From Mycobacterium sp. ACS4331 (GTDB taxonomy: Bacteria; Actinomycetota; Actinomycetes; Mycobacteriales; Mycobacteriaceae), in assembly GCF_001667265.1 (NCBI RefSeq), contig NZ_LZHW01000006.1, positions 1 to 64,000 of the forward strand: DNA of 64,000 nt, read 5' to 3'. Below the pieces are notes generated by a model, which did no database searches, was not told where the DNA came from, and was given only the letters and a program-made list of their open reading frames with translations. Made by a program: the position numbers and the translations under genes. Below, piece by piece: positions 47,434 through 57,539 of this stretch (its first letter is position 1; every line of letters starts with the position of its first letter).

Positions 47434-48505
47434 TCGTGCCCCATGTCCTTATGGTTCCCAATCGCCTCGGCGAGCCACCGTGCTTCCTCCCGATCGCGCC
47501 GCAGATGCGCACGGAAGTTCCTGCCTACTCGAACGGAATAGTAGTCGCGTCCTTCCTTCGGCCACTGCTTGAAGTCGAGACTCTTCAGGGATGTCGACCG
47601 GGCCAACTGATACTTGGTCGATTCCCATCGGGACTGGATGCTGCGATCCAACCTCCGAACGGTGCGTTGGAACTTCTCCGTCTCTTCAATGTCGTCGACT
47701 ATCTGGAAATACGAAGGGCGAATGCCAAGTTCTTGCAGTAGCCCGGTCGGGTCATAGATCGTGATGGGGCAACGAGTCCAGTCGATCCTGGTGGGCCCCG
47801 GGTAGAAGGTAAGCCTTTCGAGCGCGTGGGGGGCCTTCCAGGTAGCCGACGATGCTTGGTGATAATCGTCGGACAGTCTTCTGCACTGCTCCAGGTACGC
47901 ATCACGCGACTTGGCGAATTCCGGCCCGTCGTTGTAGCCGGCGGGCTGCCTGTTGGTGCAGAAATCGCGGAGAGCTGCGTACGCACCGGACGCGTTCGAC
48001 AGCAGCCGGGTCGGATGCCTGAATCCCCGCAGCATGTACGCGTTGGCCAGACCCTCCTCAAGCTCCACGTAGCCGTTGGAATTTCGGTACTTCCTTGACT
48101 GCCAGTACACCTCGACGCCGGTCGCCAACTCCCAGTTGGCGACCATGCAGTCAACTTCGAAGTGGAACAGCTCATGGCGAAGGATGGCGTGAAACGCGAG
48201 CTCCAACTTCCGTTCGAAGGAAGATTCAATCCACCGAAACACTGCACTGCGAGCCATCCGACTCCTTCGATCGGAATACCGATCCCGTACTGGCTATGGA
48301 GCTGGTGGAACGTCAGATACCAACCCAGCGCGTCAATCCCACGGATCTGGTGGAGCTGTTGGAGCTTACTCATCCTCTGCTCGCCCAGCACATTCCTGAG
48401 GTCGTCGTCGGTGGTGTCAGGTGGAACTTCGAAGGCGACCGGCGGTTCGTCGACCACACCGTCCTCCGCAGGGTCGTCCAGCATGGCTTCGTAACTGTCT
48501 GACAT
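47430..48505 (-). pseudogene. Zinc metalloprotease-like gene with a frameshift (HExxH; RelE-like C-terminus)
   Basis: Two overlapping minus-strand frames read as one protein. The upstream frame (from 48505 or 48652 down to about 48250) gives LRNVLGEQRMSKLQQLHQIR, then YLTFHQLHSQYGIGIPIEGV, which leads into the fold. The downstream frame (from about 48257 to 47430) continues with FERKLELAFHAILRHELFHF, containing the HELFH zinc motif, then an Arg-rich C-terminus ending YYSVRVGRNFRAHLRRDREE, which resembles RelE-type toxins. A -1 shift near 48240-48260 joins them. Either the gene is broken, it is a sequencing error, or the shift is programmed. Metal-dependent protease activity is inferred from HExxH only. 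It faces the DUF262 gene, with stop codons overlapping. Confidence 0.65.
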
Positions 48506-48709
48506 GTGCATACGCCGGTCAGGATCCGATATCGGTATCGGAAGTCCCGGGTTGTCCCCCGTCCCGGCATCCTCGGGAGAGGGTTCAAGGCGAAGAGCTC
48601 CGGGTACCTGTTCGAGGCCATTTCGGATTGAACGCACAGACGGCAGATTCATACTGAGGGTGTTGTCTTTCTCGTATTGGTGGGGACGGCCGTTCGGCCT
48701 CATGTCACG

Positions 48710-51700
48710 TCATGCACCAAGCAGGTTCAAGGCGGCTCGCCTCGAAAGCTGTTCATGCACACGCCCGTTGCGATAGGTGCGCAGGCATCCGTAGCATGAG
48801 GTCTCCTCACCGCAGTCGCAGTTCGTCACCCGCTTGACGGCGGCCCCCAGGACCACGGCGATGTTCTCCGCGATCCGTTTCGCGGAACCCGCACCACCGG
48901 GGACCGTGTCGAACAAGACGATGCTGCGCCGGTGGTCAGGACTCCAGGACAACGCTCCGTCGATGTCGTCTCGGCTGATCTCCAGCGCGTACGAAGCGCC
49001 TTCCAAGATCGCGTAGAGCGCAGAGACCCAATTCGCCTCGTGGTCCTTGGAGTAGGGGACGCCGTCGAAGGTGAATTCGGCGACGTCGGACTGGTATCGG
49101 TGGCCCAGCGCAATCGTCTCCAGCGGCCCAGTGCAGTCCTTCCCGTTGTCCGGCCGCTCGTGCTTCTTGGCTCGCTTTCCGCGCACCACGCCCGTCGCCC
49201 AGCCGCACCACTGACACATCTGGAAGCCGTCCCCGGCCCCGTCCGACACGGCAGCCAGCCAGGCGCGAACACCGGCTCGCGCCTTGACCCTCAGCCCGCT
49301 GGGCGAGGACCAGTGGTACTGAGCCACCTCATCACCATGTGTTTCGACATAGCTGCCGCCGTGCCAGCGTCGTTCCGGTGGTGCGGTGCCGACATCCGAC
49401 GGTTGTGGCGCGGCGATGAACCCGAACTCTGGGATGATGAGGGTCCTGCTGGGCTTGAACCCCTCACCGCAGCTCGGGCATGGGTCCCCCTCAGTGAAGG
49501 TGCCGCCATACTCGAAACGGTTGCATGTTGGGCAGATCCGGTACCTCTTCCGCTCGAGCTCCTTGCCAGGACGCTTCTTCAAACCAGCGGACCTCCAGAC
49601 CTTTCCACCGGCTACGACCTCATTTCCTGGGGCGTAATCGAAGATCGCCAGGCTGAGGTCCCGGTCGAGTTCCAGTTTGCTGCCCACCGCATCGGCAGAG
49701 AACAGGGTGCTCAACCCGACAGTGTCGACCGGGAATCCGTATTTCGGCAGAATGTTGCGATTGGCCAGGAAGCCGATGAGGTTCCGCCCTGTGACGGTGT
49801 TCTTGGTGTCTTCGAAGCGCTTGGCCAATCCGAACTTGCGTGCTTTGACCAACTCGTCGATCCGCAGTTCGAGTTCGTTGACGTCGTTGCGCACCTGCTG
49901 CTCCGACTTCTCCAGCAGCTCAACCAGCTGACTCACCCAACTGGCACCAGCCACGTCAATCTCATCCTGGACGGCGGGAGGAAGTGCCTCACGCAGTGCT
50001 TCCGTGACGGTCGTCGGTGCCGGGTTCAAATAGTCCCGCACCCGTCCTGCTGCTGATGGGCCCCCGTCGGCAGCAGGCGCGAAAAACTCTCCCACTCTCG
50101 TCCATCGCTCGTTGCGGTTCTCGTAGCAGTGCCTGAAGTAGGACGCCAAAGCAATCGAATGAGCATGCCGGCGTGCGATGCGGGCGTTCTCGACAGGCAC
50201 CCAGGGAATCCTCATCCGCCCTGCGATCATCGCGATCGGCTCCTGGTATTGGGCCAGATCATGGGCCGAGCGGTTGGCGTAGGTGACCACCAACGCGGCC
50301 GAGGCAGCACGACGGCCGGCTCGCCCAGCTCGCTGCACATAGTTGGCAGTCTTGGGCGGCATGTTGCGCATCACCACGGACTGCAGGTCACCGACATCGA
50401 CGCCGAGTTCGAAGGTTGTCGAGCAAGACAACACATTGACTGCGCCGTTGATGAATTCCCGCTGAATGGCAGCGGCCTCCTTGGCTTTCCACTGCGCGGT
50501 GTGCTCACGCGCTGTCAACGGCGCAGTCTTCATCGTCTGATACACGGCACGGTAGTGGTTCGCGTCTGTATCAGGGGCGGGCAGCTCGAATGATTCGAGA
50601 CGGCCTGTGCACCGACTGTTCGGGCAAACACCCGTCACCGAGAACGCCGTCAACAGACGGCAGGTGCCGCACTGGTACCACTGGCAGTTGACGCCGTTGG
50701 TCACCGAGAGCTTGTTGTGGTCGAGCTGATAGAGCTGCCCGAGAACACGGTCAGATTCCGCCACCAGGTACCCGCCAGTCTCAAGGAGCTTCCAACATCC
50801 CTCAAGAACGCGCTCGGCCGGAGTGCTGTTCGACAGAGCGGCAAGTACCTTCCGCACAAAGGTGATGCGACTGTTCGTCGTCCCAGTCCCGCTGGGACTC
50901 CAACTGATCACCTGTTTCGCCCTGTCCGAGCCGGTGGAACGCATCCTCACACGTGTGTTCCGTGGGGCGAATCGCTCGTCTTTGACGTTCACGCGATCGA
51001 GCACGCTGATGGCACCCTGCAGCCGAACCGTCTTCACGAGTTCGTTCAGAAGAGCCCACCCCTCCTCCTCTGTGAGGCCGAGGGATGTGAAGCCGCTCAT
51101 CCTGATGGGCGCATCCTGCCGAAGAGACAGCCGCATCAGACCGAGCCCTTCGAGGGACTGCCGCGTCTCCAGGGTCATGAACTCACCGGAGATCCACTGG
51201 TTGATTTCCTGGGTGATCTCGATCTGGCCTGTCCCCCGCGGGAAGTGACTGGCGGCTTCGGCCTTCTCGCGGGTCAAGATGGCGAGATCGCCGACTGTCA
51301 TCTCGCCGCGGGCCACCGCCGGATCACGCAGCGCCTCAGTGATGTATCGACGCTCGAGCATGCGGGAGTATGTGCGGTCCAGATAGGGCGCCGCGAACGC
51401 CGCTGCCTGCCGTGAGTCCGAGAACATCAGGAGCTTGCGGCCTCCGCCGACCTGGTCCGCGGCAGCGCCCGACGCCTCAGGCAACTGCTGGTACAGAGCC
51501 GTCGTGACCACTGCCGGTGCAGCATTCACATCGGTGCGGAGGCGGCGAATACCCTGCCGCGACTGGGTTCCGCACTCGGTGCACCGCGTCATCACCCGCT
51601 TCGCGCGGGGATGCTCCCTCACCAACAGCGTTTCGGCCCGCCCGCATGCCGGGCACGTCGTGCATCCTGCATCGGCCAACAGGCCGCATCCGATGCACAG

Positions 51701-53338
51701 TGCCCGCATCGTCGGATCCACGGTGGACGACTTCGGCTCGTCGTCTCCCAACGTGAGCTCGTCCTCGTCAACGACGACATCACTGAGGTCATCGGTGAGA
51801 ACGAGCCAGTTCACCGACCGGTCCGCCGCCTTCGAGGGAACGAAATACTCCTTGCCCTCCCGGTGCTCCAGGTCACCGGCCAAGTGCACCGCACCGCATC
51901 GGCTGCAGGTTCCGAACTCGAACACTGCACTGCCAGTCTTCGGGTCCACTTCGTGCCGCCCCAGGAAAATGCTTGGACCGTCGTCGTTGAAGCTGACGAA
52001 GGCTCCCTCGGTGGCGCGAACGAACAGGTGGTAGCGAGCAGACAGCACCGGATAGTCAGCGGCGTCATGGGTGCGGCTGCCCAGATCGACCAAAGCGTCG
52101 AGCTTTTCGGCAGACTGCTCGTCACCGGGCCACAACAGGTCACGGAGCCGACGGACGTCGATCGGACCAGAACTGAGGGCTTCCTTGAGCTCCACCATCG
52201 AACGTTCTTGGGACAGAGCCTGAAATGGTTCAACCGTCGGAGGAATCACATCACTGAGGTCGAGCTTCTCCTCCCTCAAGGCCATCAGTTGCTCACCGGT
52301 CAACTCCCACGTGGCGGTCGGCGTGTGCTGCTTCCGTACCGGCTCGACAAGGTCCTGTCGCTGCGCGTCGCCCTCGACATACTCGAAGGTCGCGTCGAAG
52401 AGGTTCGACGCGAACTCCATCGCCTCACTACACGGGTCGTTGCGCACTGAGCCAGTGAGCGAGGCGGAGGTGGCGATGCACTGCAGTGTGGACTTGGGAG
52501 CCACCCGCTGTTTCAACCGCCGGATCAGCAGCGCGACCTCGGATCCTTGAGCGCCGTCGTACACGTGCGCCTCGTCCATCACGATGAAGCGCCAGGTACC
52601 CGAATGCGGACCGTCGAACAGGTCCATATCCTTTGGGCGCAGGAGCAGGTATTCCAGCATGGCGTAGTTGGTGAGCAGCAGATGCGGTGGAGAGCTGCGC
52701 ATCTCGTCACGGCTCAACAGTTCGTTGGGCAACCGCACCGACCCCGGGTTGCTCTGCAGAAAGTCGATCTCGGCGTTGCGGGCGTCATCGAGCGTCTCGC
52801 CGGTGTAGCGGCCGAAGGTGATTTCCGGCAACGCGGACAACACTTCTCGCAGGCGTTTCAGCTGGTCGTTCGCCAGGGCATTCATCGGGTAAAGCAACAG
52901 GGCGCGGACCCCCGGCCCGAGCGCTCCTCGGGCGGACTCTTCAAGGAGCGCGTTGATGATCGGGATGAGGAAGCTCTCTGTCTTTCCCGATCCGGTACCG
53001 GTGCTCACCACCAGATTGCGTCCGGTGACGAATTTGCGGACCGCCGTCTCCTGGTGGACGTACAACGGCCGGTCGATGGAGAACGACGGGCTGTCGATGC
53101 GTGCGAAGTCGGGATGAAGCACTCCCTCGTCAATGAGCTGGCGGCACGTTCCAGCAGTCTCATAGGGGGGCGTCATCTCCAGGATCGGCCCCTTGGTGAG
53201 CAGAGAGCTCTGGTCGATCTCGGCGTCGAAGGCTGCGGCCAACCGCTCGTCGCGGGGAGCGAGGAGCGTCTTCAGGTAACGCTTGTAACTCCCCTCGATC
53301 TCCTTCGCAGTCTCCAGCGGGTCGAGCCGATCGATCAT
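48710..53338 (-). CDS. DUF1998/MZB superfamily II helicase, second copy
   Basis: 1542 residues from ATG 53338, which overlaps the stop of the 1125-residue gene. Helicase domain 1 has HQETAVRKFV, Walker A GTGSGKT at 114-120, YPMNALAND, LLTNYAMLEYLLLRP, Walker B IVMDEAHVYDG near 255, and ATSASLTGS. Domain 2 has FELGVDVGDLQSVVMRNMP and QRAGRAGRR. Several zinc knuckles (CSRCGA, CIGCGL, CPACGR, CTECGT and CPTCNR) lie between and after. The C-terminal DUF1998 module reads LFDTVPGGAGSAKRIAENIA and CYGCLRTYRNG. It has no nuclease domain after DUF1998, unlike the paralogue at 29838. The product should act on DNA with the partner encoded just upstream. Confidence 0.88.
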   Translation of the reverse strand: MIDRLDPLETAKEIEGSYKRYLKTLLAPRDERLAAAFDAEIDQSSLLTKGPILEMTPPYETAGTCRQLIDEGVLHPDFARIDSPSFSIDRPLYVHQETAVRKFVTGRNLVVSTGTGSGKTESFLIPIINALLEESARGALGPGVRALLLYPMNALANDQLKRLREVLSALPEITFGRYTGETLDDARNAEIDFLQSNPGSVRLPNELLSRDEMRSSPPHLLLTNYAMLEYLLLRPKDMDLFDGPHSGTWRFIVMDEAHVYDGAQGSEVALLIRRLKQRVAPKSTLQCIATSASLTGSVRNDPCSEAMEFASNLFDATFEYVEGDAQRQDLVEPVRKQHTPTATWELTGEQLMALREEKLDLSDVIPPTVEPFQALSQERSMVELKEALSSGPIDVRRLRDLLWPGDEQSAEKLDALVDLGSRTHDAADYPVLSARYHLFVRATEGAFVSFNDDGPSIFLGRHEVDPKTGSAVFEFGTCSRCGAVHLAGDLEHREGKEYFVPSKAADRSVNWLVLTDDLSDVVVDEDELTLGDDEPKSSTVDPTMRALCIGCGLLADAGCTTCPACGRAETLLVREHPRAKRVMTRCTECGTQSRQGIRRLRTDVNAAPAVVTTALYQQLPEASGAAADQVGGGRKLLMFSDSRQAAAFAAPYLDRTYSRMLERRYITEALRDPAVARGEMTVGDLAILTREKAEAASHFPRGTGQIEITQEINQWISGEFMTLETRQSLEGLGLMRLSLRQDAPIRMSGFTSLGLTEEEGWALLNELVKTVRLQGAISVLDRVNVKDERFAPRNTRVRMRSTGSDRAKQVISWSPSGTGTTNSRITFVRKVLAALSNSTPAERVLEGCWKLLETGGYLVAESDRVLGQLYQLDHNKLSVTNGVNCQWYQCGTCRLLTAFSVTGVCPNSRCTGRLESFELPAPDTDANHYRAVYQTMKTAPLTAREHTAQWKAKEAAAIQREFINGAVNVLSCSTTFELGVDVGDLQSVVMRNMPPKTANYVQRAGRAGRRAASAALVVTYANRSAHDLAQYQEPIAMIAGRMRIPWVPVENARIARRHAHSIALASYFRHCYENRNERWTRVGEFFAPAADGGPSAAGRVRDYLNPAPTTVTEALREALPPAVQDEIDVAGASWVSQLVELLEKSEQQVRNDVNELELRIDELVKARKFGLAKRFEDTKNTVTGRNLIGFLANRNILPKYGFPVDTVGLSTLFSADAVGSKLELDRDLSLAIFDYAPGNEVVAGGKVWRSAGLKKRPGKELERKRYRICPTCNRFEYGGTFTEGDPCPSCGEGFKPSRTLIIPEFGFIAAPQPSDVGTAPPERRWHGGSYVETHGDEVAQYHWSSPSGLRVKARAGVRAWLAAVSDGAGDGFQMCQWCGWATGVVRGKRAKKHERPDNGKDCTGPLETIALGHRYQSDVAEFTFDGVPYSKDHEANWVSALYAILEGASYALEISRDDIDGALSWSPDHRRSIVLFDTVPGGAGSAKRIAENIAVVLGAAVKRVTNCDCGEETSCYGCLRTYRNGRVHEQLSRRAALNLLGA

Positions 53339-56300
53339 TTGTCCTCTCCAGTCAGATCCCCGTGGCGTTGATACAGCACCACGGCCTCAGCGATGAGCAG
53401 GTCGTTGGCCACCATCGTCGGGCACAGTTGAGCCAACCGCGCCCAGTCCCCCAGTAGCCCGGAATTCAGATAGCGGCCCTCGATGCGTCGGTGTGCCTCA
53501 AGCCGGGCGAGGAACGCCAGCGTCAGTGATTCCACGGACATCAACATCCAAGGTCGCTCCGACAAGTCGATTCCTTGCAGTCGGTCGATGCGAAGCGTGA
53601 TCGCCTCGTGTGCGCGCAGTGACGCGTGTTTGATCGGGTTCACCACCAGGGCCGTCTGCTTAGCGAAGTTGGGTGACCAGCCGGAGGACATCCATTCGGT
53701 ACGCCTGCATAACGCTTCGTACACACCCACACGCAGGCTGTCGGAATCCAGCTGTGCGCGTGGCACCTGCTGAATCTCTTTCAGCTTGGCTTCAACCCGA
53801 TTCACTGGCACGACGCTCATTTCCAACACGCGTGAGTCGAAACTCGCCTCCCGGGACCGTGTGGTTCTCCCGGTCTGCAACAGCTCAATCAAAACCGCGC
53901 CGCCTCGCTCCCTCAGATACGCAAGGGTTTCAGAACGTTCGGCTGCCACCTCGTTCCTGCGGATGAACAGCGAACGGAGGTCTGCGAGTTCGACCATGCA
54001 GCCGACCCACGGATGCCAGTGGAGTTCGTTCAGGGTTTCTTCCGTGGAGAAATTGTGATTGACGAGTTCACTGCGAATCAGCATGGCCATCTTCTCTCCC
54101 GCGGGGATCGTGCTGTCCCCGAGGCATTCCAACGCCTTTCTCGGATCGCCTGTCAACAACGCGATCAGACCGGCGAAGCGCTCCGAATTTCCGTCAGCGT
54201 GAAGTCGCGCCAGCGCGGCCCATACTTCGGGCACGGCGCCGATTTCCACTGGGGCCCGACGAACGGTGCCGAGGTAGCGGGACAGCTTCACTTGAGCTGG
54301 CGTCCCGTCCTCGCGCCACCCCAACTGCTCCACGGTGAAAGCCGTTTCGGGCGGAACCGCGGGTGGTTCGAGGAAAACCCAGGGATCGTCAATGAATAAT
54401 TGGCAACGGAGTTCACCGGCGTCAATGAGATGTCCTGGGAGTTCCGCCTTCCCGTCGACGACAGACAACACTTCCGCAGACCGCCACGGAGCCGTCGTGC
54501 TCCACACATAGACGGCCACGTCGTCCACTGCCGCAGCATTGGCGAAATGCAACGTCCGCTCTTCGAGGCGCACACCTGAGGCGAGCCGGCGCGGCTGGGC
54601 GCGTAGAACGGTCACCTCAACGGGGTAGGCCTCGGTGTACAAGATCGCAACCACTTGGCCGGAAGGATGATTGCGCACTGTGTCGGCGAACTGCTGAGTG
54701 CGCGCCTCAAACACATCGCCTTGACGCCGTCTCGGCACGGCGTCGACGTGCAGAAGGTCACCGAACTCGGAGTAGTAGCCGAATTGGACGCGGTCCACGC
54801 CTGGTGCGCGGATTGCGACAAATCGGTCCTCCGTGAAGTCTTCTGGGTCGCACACGTCCGCGGTCATTCGCCACGCCACGGGAACGCCGACTTCGCCACT
54901 TCGGATCTCGACGTGAGGCGGTTTGAGCAACACCGCAGCGGTCGTGTCCTGACCGGTCAGCTCGAGTTTCACCTCGATGTCTCGCGCCCCGAAATCCCTT
55001 GAGCCGGAAGGCGAAACCACCAGGCCACCGCCGACAACGTTAGCCGTACAGAGCGTCAGTCCGGCAGCCGTCGGAACTCGGATCGCCGGCTCGAACGCCG
55101 CACCAAGTCCTTCGGCAAGGAACAGGACGCAGCGGGCGTCCGAACCCATCGGTCCTGTCACGAGGATCTCGAACAGCCCCAGTTGGGGTTCGTCCGCATC
55201 GTCGAACGGATCAACACAGGTGTCAACGTCCTCGCTGCGCCATCTCTCATCGACGAGCCACTCGGAGTCACCGAGACGACGGACCCGGACATTCCAGAGG
55301 GGCGCAGGGTCGGTGCGCGTTGCTGGGAGGATCACCCAGGGTCGTTCGCCGTAAACAGTGCGGCCGTCCAAGGCGACCACACCTGGGACTGCGGGACCCA
55401 GTTCAAATCGTGGGCGCACGTCCTTGCGAACCCATCGCGATGATCCCACGCGCGTTTCGTCCCGCATCAGCTGGAGTCCATCGACGTCGTCGAGCTCAAC
55501 GAATGCGCTACGCCATCCGAGCCATCCAGCAGGGCAGCCACTGTCCTGATAGCTCACCGGCTCTGAAGTTCCGGTATCGACCAGCTGATGGTCGTCGGGA
55601 AAGACTGCCCACACGGAATCCTTCAAACCGTCGCCCCTGGCGATCCATCGGCCGTTCTGGTCGAACGTCAGCAACGGATCTGTCTGTACGACCAGCCCTA
55701 GGGAGGTCGCAGAGCCAAACGCAGGGTGGGAGATGATCGTTTCGCGGATAGGCCCTGGCACCGGTGCACGTGCAACAGCGGTGTTGGCCTCAGCACCCCA
55801 TCGACGTGCGACGTGAACGTCTCGTACCTGCCCATCGAACGACACTCGCCATGGCAGGTCTGCATCCGCCTGCGGGGTGGGCAGCGTCAGGACAATCTCG
55901 TCGTCGTCGACGAGGTAGGCGAACGCTGGCCGTAAGGCTTTGGCCGCCGTAAGACCTCTGCGCTCGAAATGCAGCGGCTTATCCTTCAACTGCTCGATGA
56001 GCTCATTGAGCAGCACGGTGGGCAGGCCAGTCGTGGACGAGTCCAGGTCTCGATCAAAGAACTGTGGGTCCGCGGTCGCGTCCTCGATGAACTCGATGAT
56101 GCGGTCCAGGATGTCTGCCGCGAATTCAGCGCCATTCACCAAGAAGTTGCGCACCGGCACATCGAGCGCGGCAGATCGATGCTCTTTACCGGGCTCCTGC
56201 AGCCATTCCATGAGTGCTGCGCCAGTTGCCGGCCGGCCCTGTGTGATGTGGTCGTTGATGACAATCAACAGGTCCCGCAGGCAGTGCACGGGAATGCCGG

Positions 56301-56712
56301 CGTGCAGCGCGAACATCATCACGTACTTGCGTGTGCTCTCGCTCTCGATATCCGGGAACCGTGCCAGAGCAAACTTGTCGAGAAGATCGACGACATGGCG
56401 CCTGATCTCGTTCTCAAAATCAACATCGCGCGAAATGCCCAGCTCTTCCCAGAAGCTCTCCCAATAGGCTCCGTGGTCGTAAGCGAGCGATGCATGCCCG
56501 ACGAGGATCATCAGTGTCAACGCGGGATACCGCTCGATGATCTTGGAATACGGCACACCCCTGTTCACCATGTGCCGAGCAGCCGCACCGTACTTACTCT
56601 GCGCGTCTCGAACCTCGTCGGCGGTGAAATCAGCTTCGATGACGAGGTTGATCGGCTGCAATCTCCCCCGCCACTCGTAGTCGGCGTCACTCATCCAATC
56701 CGACAACGACAT
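53335..56712 (-). CDS. 1125-residue protein of unknown function, coupled to the second DUF1998 helicase
   Basis: ATG 56712 preceded by GGGGGA (TTG 56727 also in frame). The N-terminal 230 residues are helical (LVIEADFTADEVRDAQSKYG, YWESFWEELGI, LRDLLIVINDHITQ). A long beta-rich centre follows (residues 250-800: PWRVSFDGQVRDVHVARRWG, WVILPATRTDPAPLWNV, and repeated beta-sandwich-like stretches). The end is helical (LNELHWHPWVGCMVELADLR, VESLTLAFLARLEAHRRIEG). I find no Walker, nuclease or protease motif and do not recognise the family. A large beta-rich scaffold beside a DUF1998 helicase could recognise phage DNA or proteins. Four-base overlap with the helicase means obligatory co-expression. 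Confidence 0.75.
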   Translation of the reverse strand: MSLSDWMSDADYEWRGRLQPINLVIEADFTADEVRDAQSKYGAAARHMVNRGVPYSKIIERYPALTLMILVGHASLAYDHGAYWESFWEELGISRDVDFENEIRRHVVDLLDKFALARFPDIESESTRKYVMMFALHAGIPVHCLRDLLIVINDHITQGRPATGAALMEWLQEPGKEHRSAALDVPVRNFLVNGAEFAADILDRIIEFIEDATADPQFFDRDLDSSTTGLPTVLLNELIEQLKDKPLHFERRGLTAAKALRPAFAYLVDDDEIVLTLPTPQADADLPWRVSFDGQVRDVHVARRWGAEANTAVARAPVPGPIRETIISHPAFGSATSLGLVVQTDPLLTFDQNGRWIARGDGLKDSVWAVFPDDHQLVDTGTSEPVSYQDSGCPAGWLGWRSAFVELDDVDGLQLMRDETRVGSSRWVRKDVRPRFELGPAVPGVVALDGRTVYGERPWVILPATRTDPAPLWNVRVRRLGDSEWLVDERWRSEDVDTCVDPFDDADEPQLGLFEILVTGPMGSDARCVLFLAEGLGAAFEPAIRVPTAAGLTLCTANVVGGGLVVSPSGSRDFGARDIEVKLELTGQDTTAAVLLKPPHVEIRSGEVGVPVAWRMTADVCDPEDFTEDRFVAIRAPGVDRVQFGYYSEFGDLLHVDAVPRRRQGDVFEARTQQFADTVRNHPSGQVVAILYTEAYPVEVTVLRAQPRRLASGVRLEERTLHFANAAAVDDVAVYVWSTTAPWRSAEVLSVVDGKAELPGHLIDAGELRCQLFIDDPWVFLEPPAVPPETAFTVEQLGWREDGTPAQVKLSRYLGTVRRAPVEIGAVPEVWAALARLHADGNSERFAGLIALLTGDPRKALECLGDSTIPAGEKMAMLIRSELVNHNFSTEETLNELHWHPWVGCMVELADLRSLFIRRNEVAAERSETLAYLRERGGAVLIELLQTGRTTRSREASFDSRVLEMSVVPVNRVEAKLKEIQQVPRAQLDSDSLRVGVYEALCRRTEWMSSGWSPNFAKQTALVVNPIKHASLRAHEAITLRIDRLQGIDLSERPWMLMSVESLTLAFLARLEAHRRIEGRYLNSGLLGDWARLAQLCPTMVANDLLIAEAVVLYQRHGDLTGEDK

Positions 56713-56824
56713 CCCACAGTCCCCCAACCGTTAATTGACTTCCGCGACACTTTAGGACAGACCGCCGACAAACAACGGCATTACGGCTGGAACCGAGAAT
56801 GTAATGCGCGACCAAGATGCGCGG

Positions 56825-57539
56825 TCAGGGCGCCTCGCTCAACTCCACCGACACCCGGTACAGCAGCCAAGTCATCTGGACGCCGCGGATCGCGGCCAGT
56901 TCCTGGGCCTGCGCGTGCAGGTTGCGATCGGGCTGGCCTGTGACGATGAGCAACCGGGCTCCGGGCCGGCCCTCCTTCTCGGCCTGTGCGCGCAGCGCGT
57001 CCATGTATTTCGTCGACTGGGCGACGATGCCTTGATCGGGTGCCGCGTGCTTAAGTTCGATTCCGACCAATTCGCGCGTCTTCTTGTCCTCGGCAAGCAG
57101 ATCCACGATGCATCCCGCGGCGATCCGAACCTCACGGCCCCGCAACCTCAACCCATTCTTGCGCACGTACGACAGGGCGGCGAAGTTCCGTTCCAAGAAA
57201 TCGGAGAGTCCGAACTCGGTCGGAAAAAGCACTCGAGTCGGCTGGATGCCCGGGCAGCGGATGTTCGAGATCGTAGAAGTGAATTCGGGTGTCGCGGGTG
57301 TTCATCGGGTCGGTCAGATCGGGGTGTGTTCCCACCCCGGCGTCACGAAGCAGGTCGCCGAGCTTCTCGCAGAACTGCGATGACAGGCGCTCGTAGCCGG
57401 CCTCTCGGGCAAGACTGCCCAACCTGCTGTCCGAAGTGTGGGACAACGACTGTGGGGGTGGCTGTGCAGCCTCAACGCGGTCACGGCATTTCGCGACCAG
57501 CCGCTGAATCTTCTCCTCCGTCGTCAGGCGTGGCGCCAT
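56825..57539 (-). pseudogene. NucS-like endonuclease gene split by a frameshift
   Basis: The first frame starts at ATG 57539 (GGGAGGGAC site) and runs LTTEEKIQRLVAKCRDRVEA to IHFYDLEHPLPGHP near residue 98. The second frame, shifted by one base, continues TRVLFPTEFGLSDFLERNFA and ends at 56825 with a NucS-like nuclease core (VDLLAEDKKTRELVGIELKH, DQGIVAQSTKYMDALRAQ). The Asp and ExK of a PD-(D/E)xK site are present in the second half (VDLLAEDK, IELK). The join is near 57235-57260. As printed, neither frame gives a complete protein. A sequencing error is as likely as a real mutation. If intact, it would be a DNA nuclease related to NucS; the DUF1998 helicase pair lies downstream in the same direction. 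Confidence 0.65.

Larger units (their letters stand above)
22701..57539. other. Accessory (defence) island
   Basis: Bounded by ordinary core genes (ADP-ribosylglycohydrolase on the left, ABC importer on the right), this 35-kb stretch holds nucleases, four helicases, a DNA methylase, two proteases and an immunity protein. It includes two frameshifted genes and several gene-poor gaps. No integrase, transposase or tRNA flanks it, so its mode of entry is unknown. The boundaries are inferred from gene content. Confidence 0.6.
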
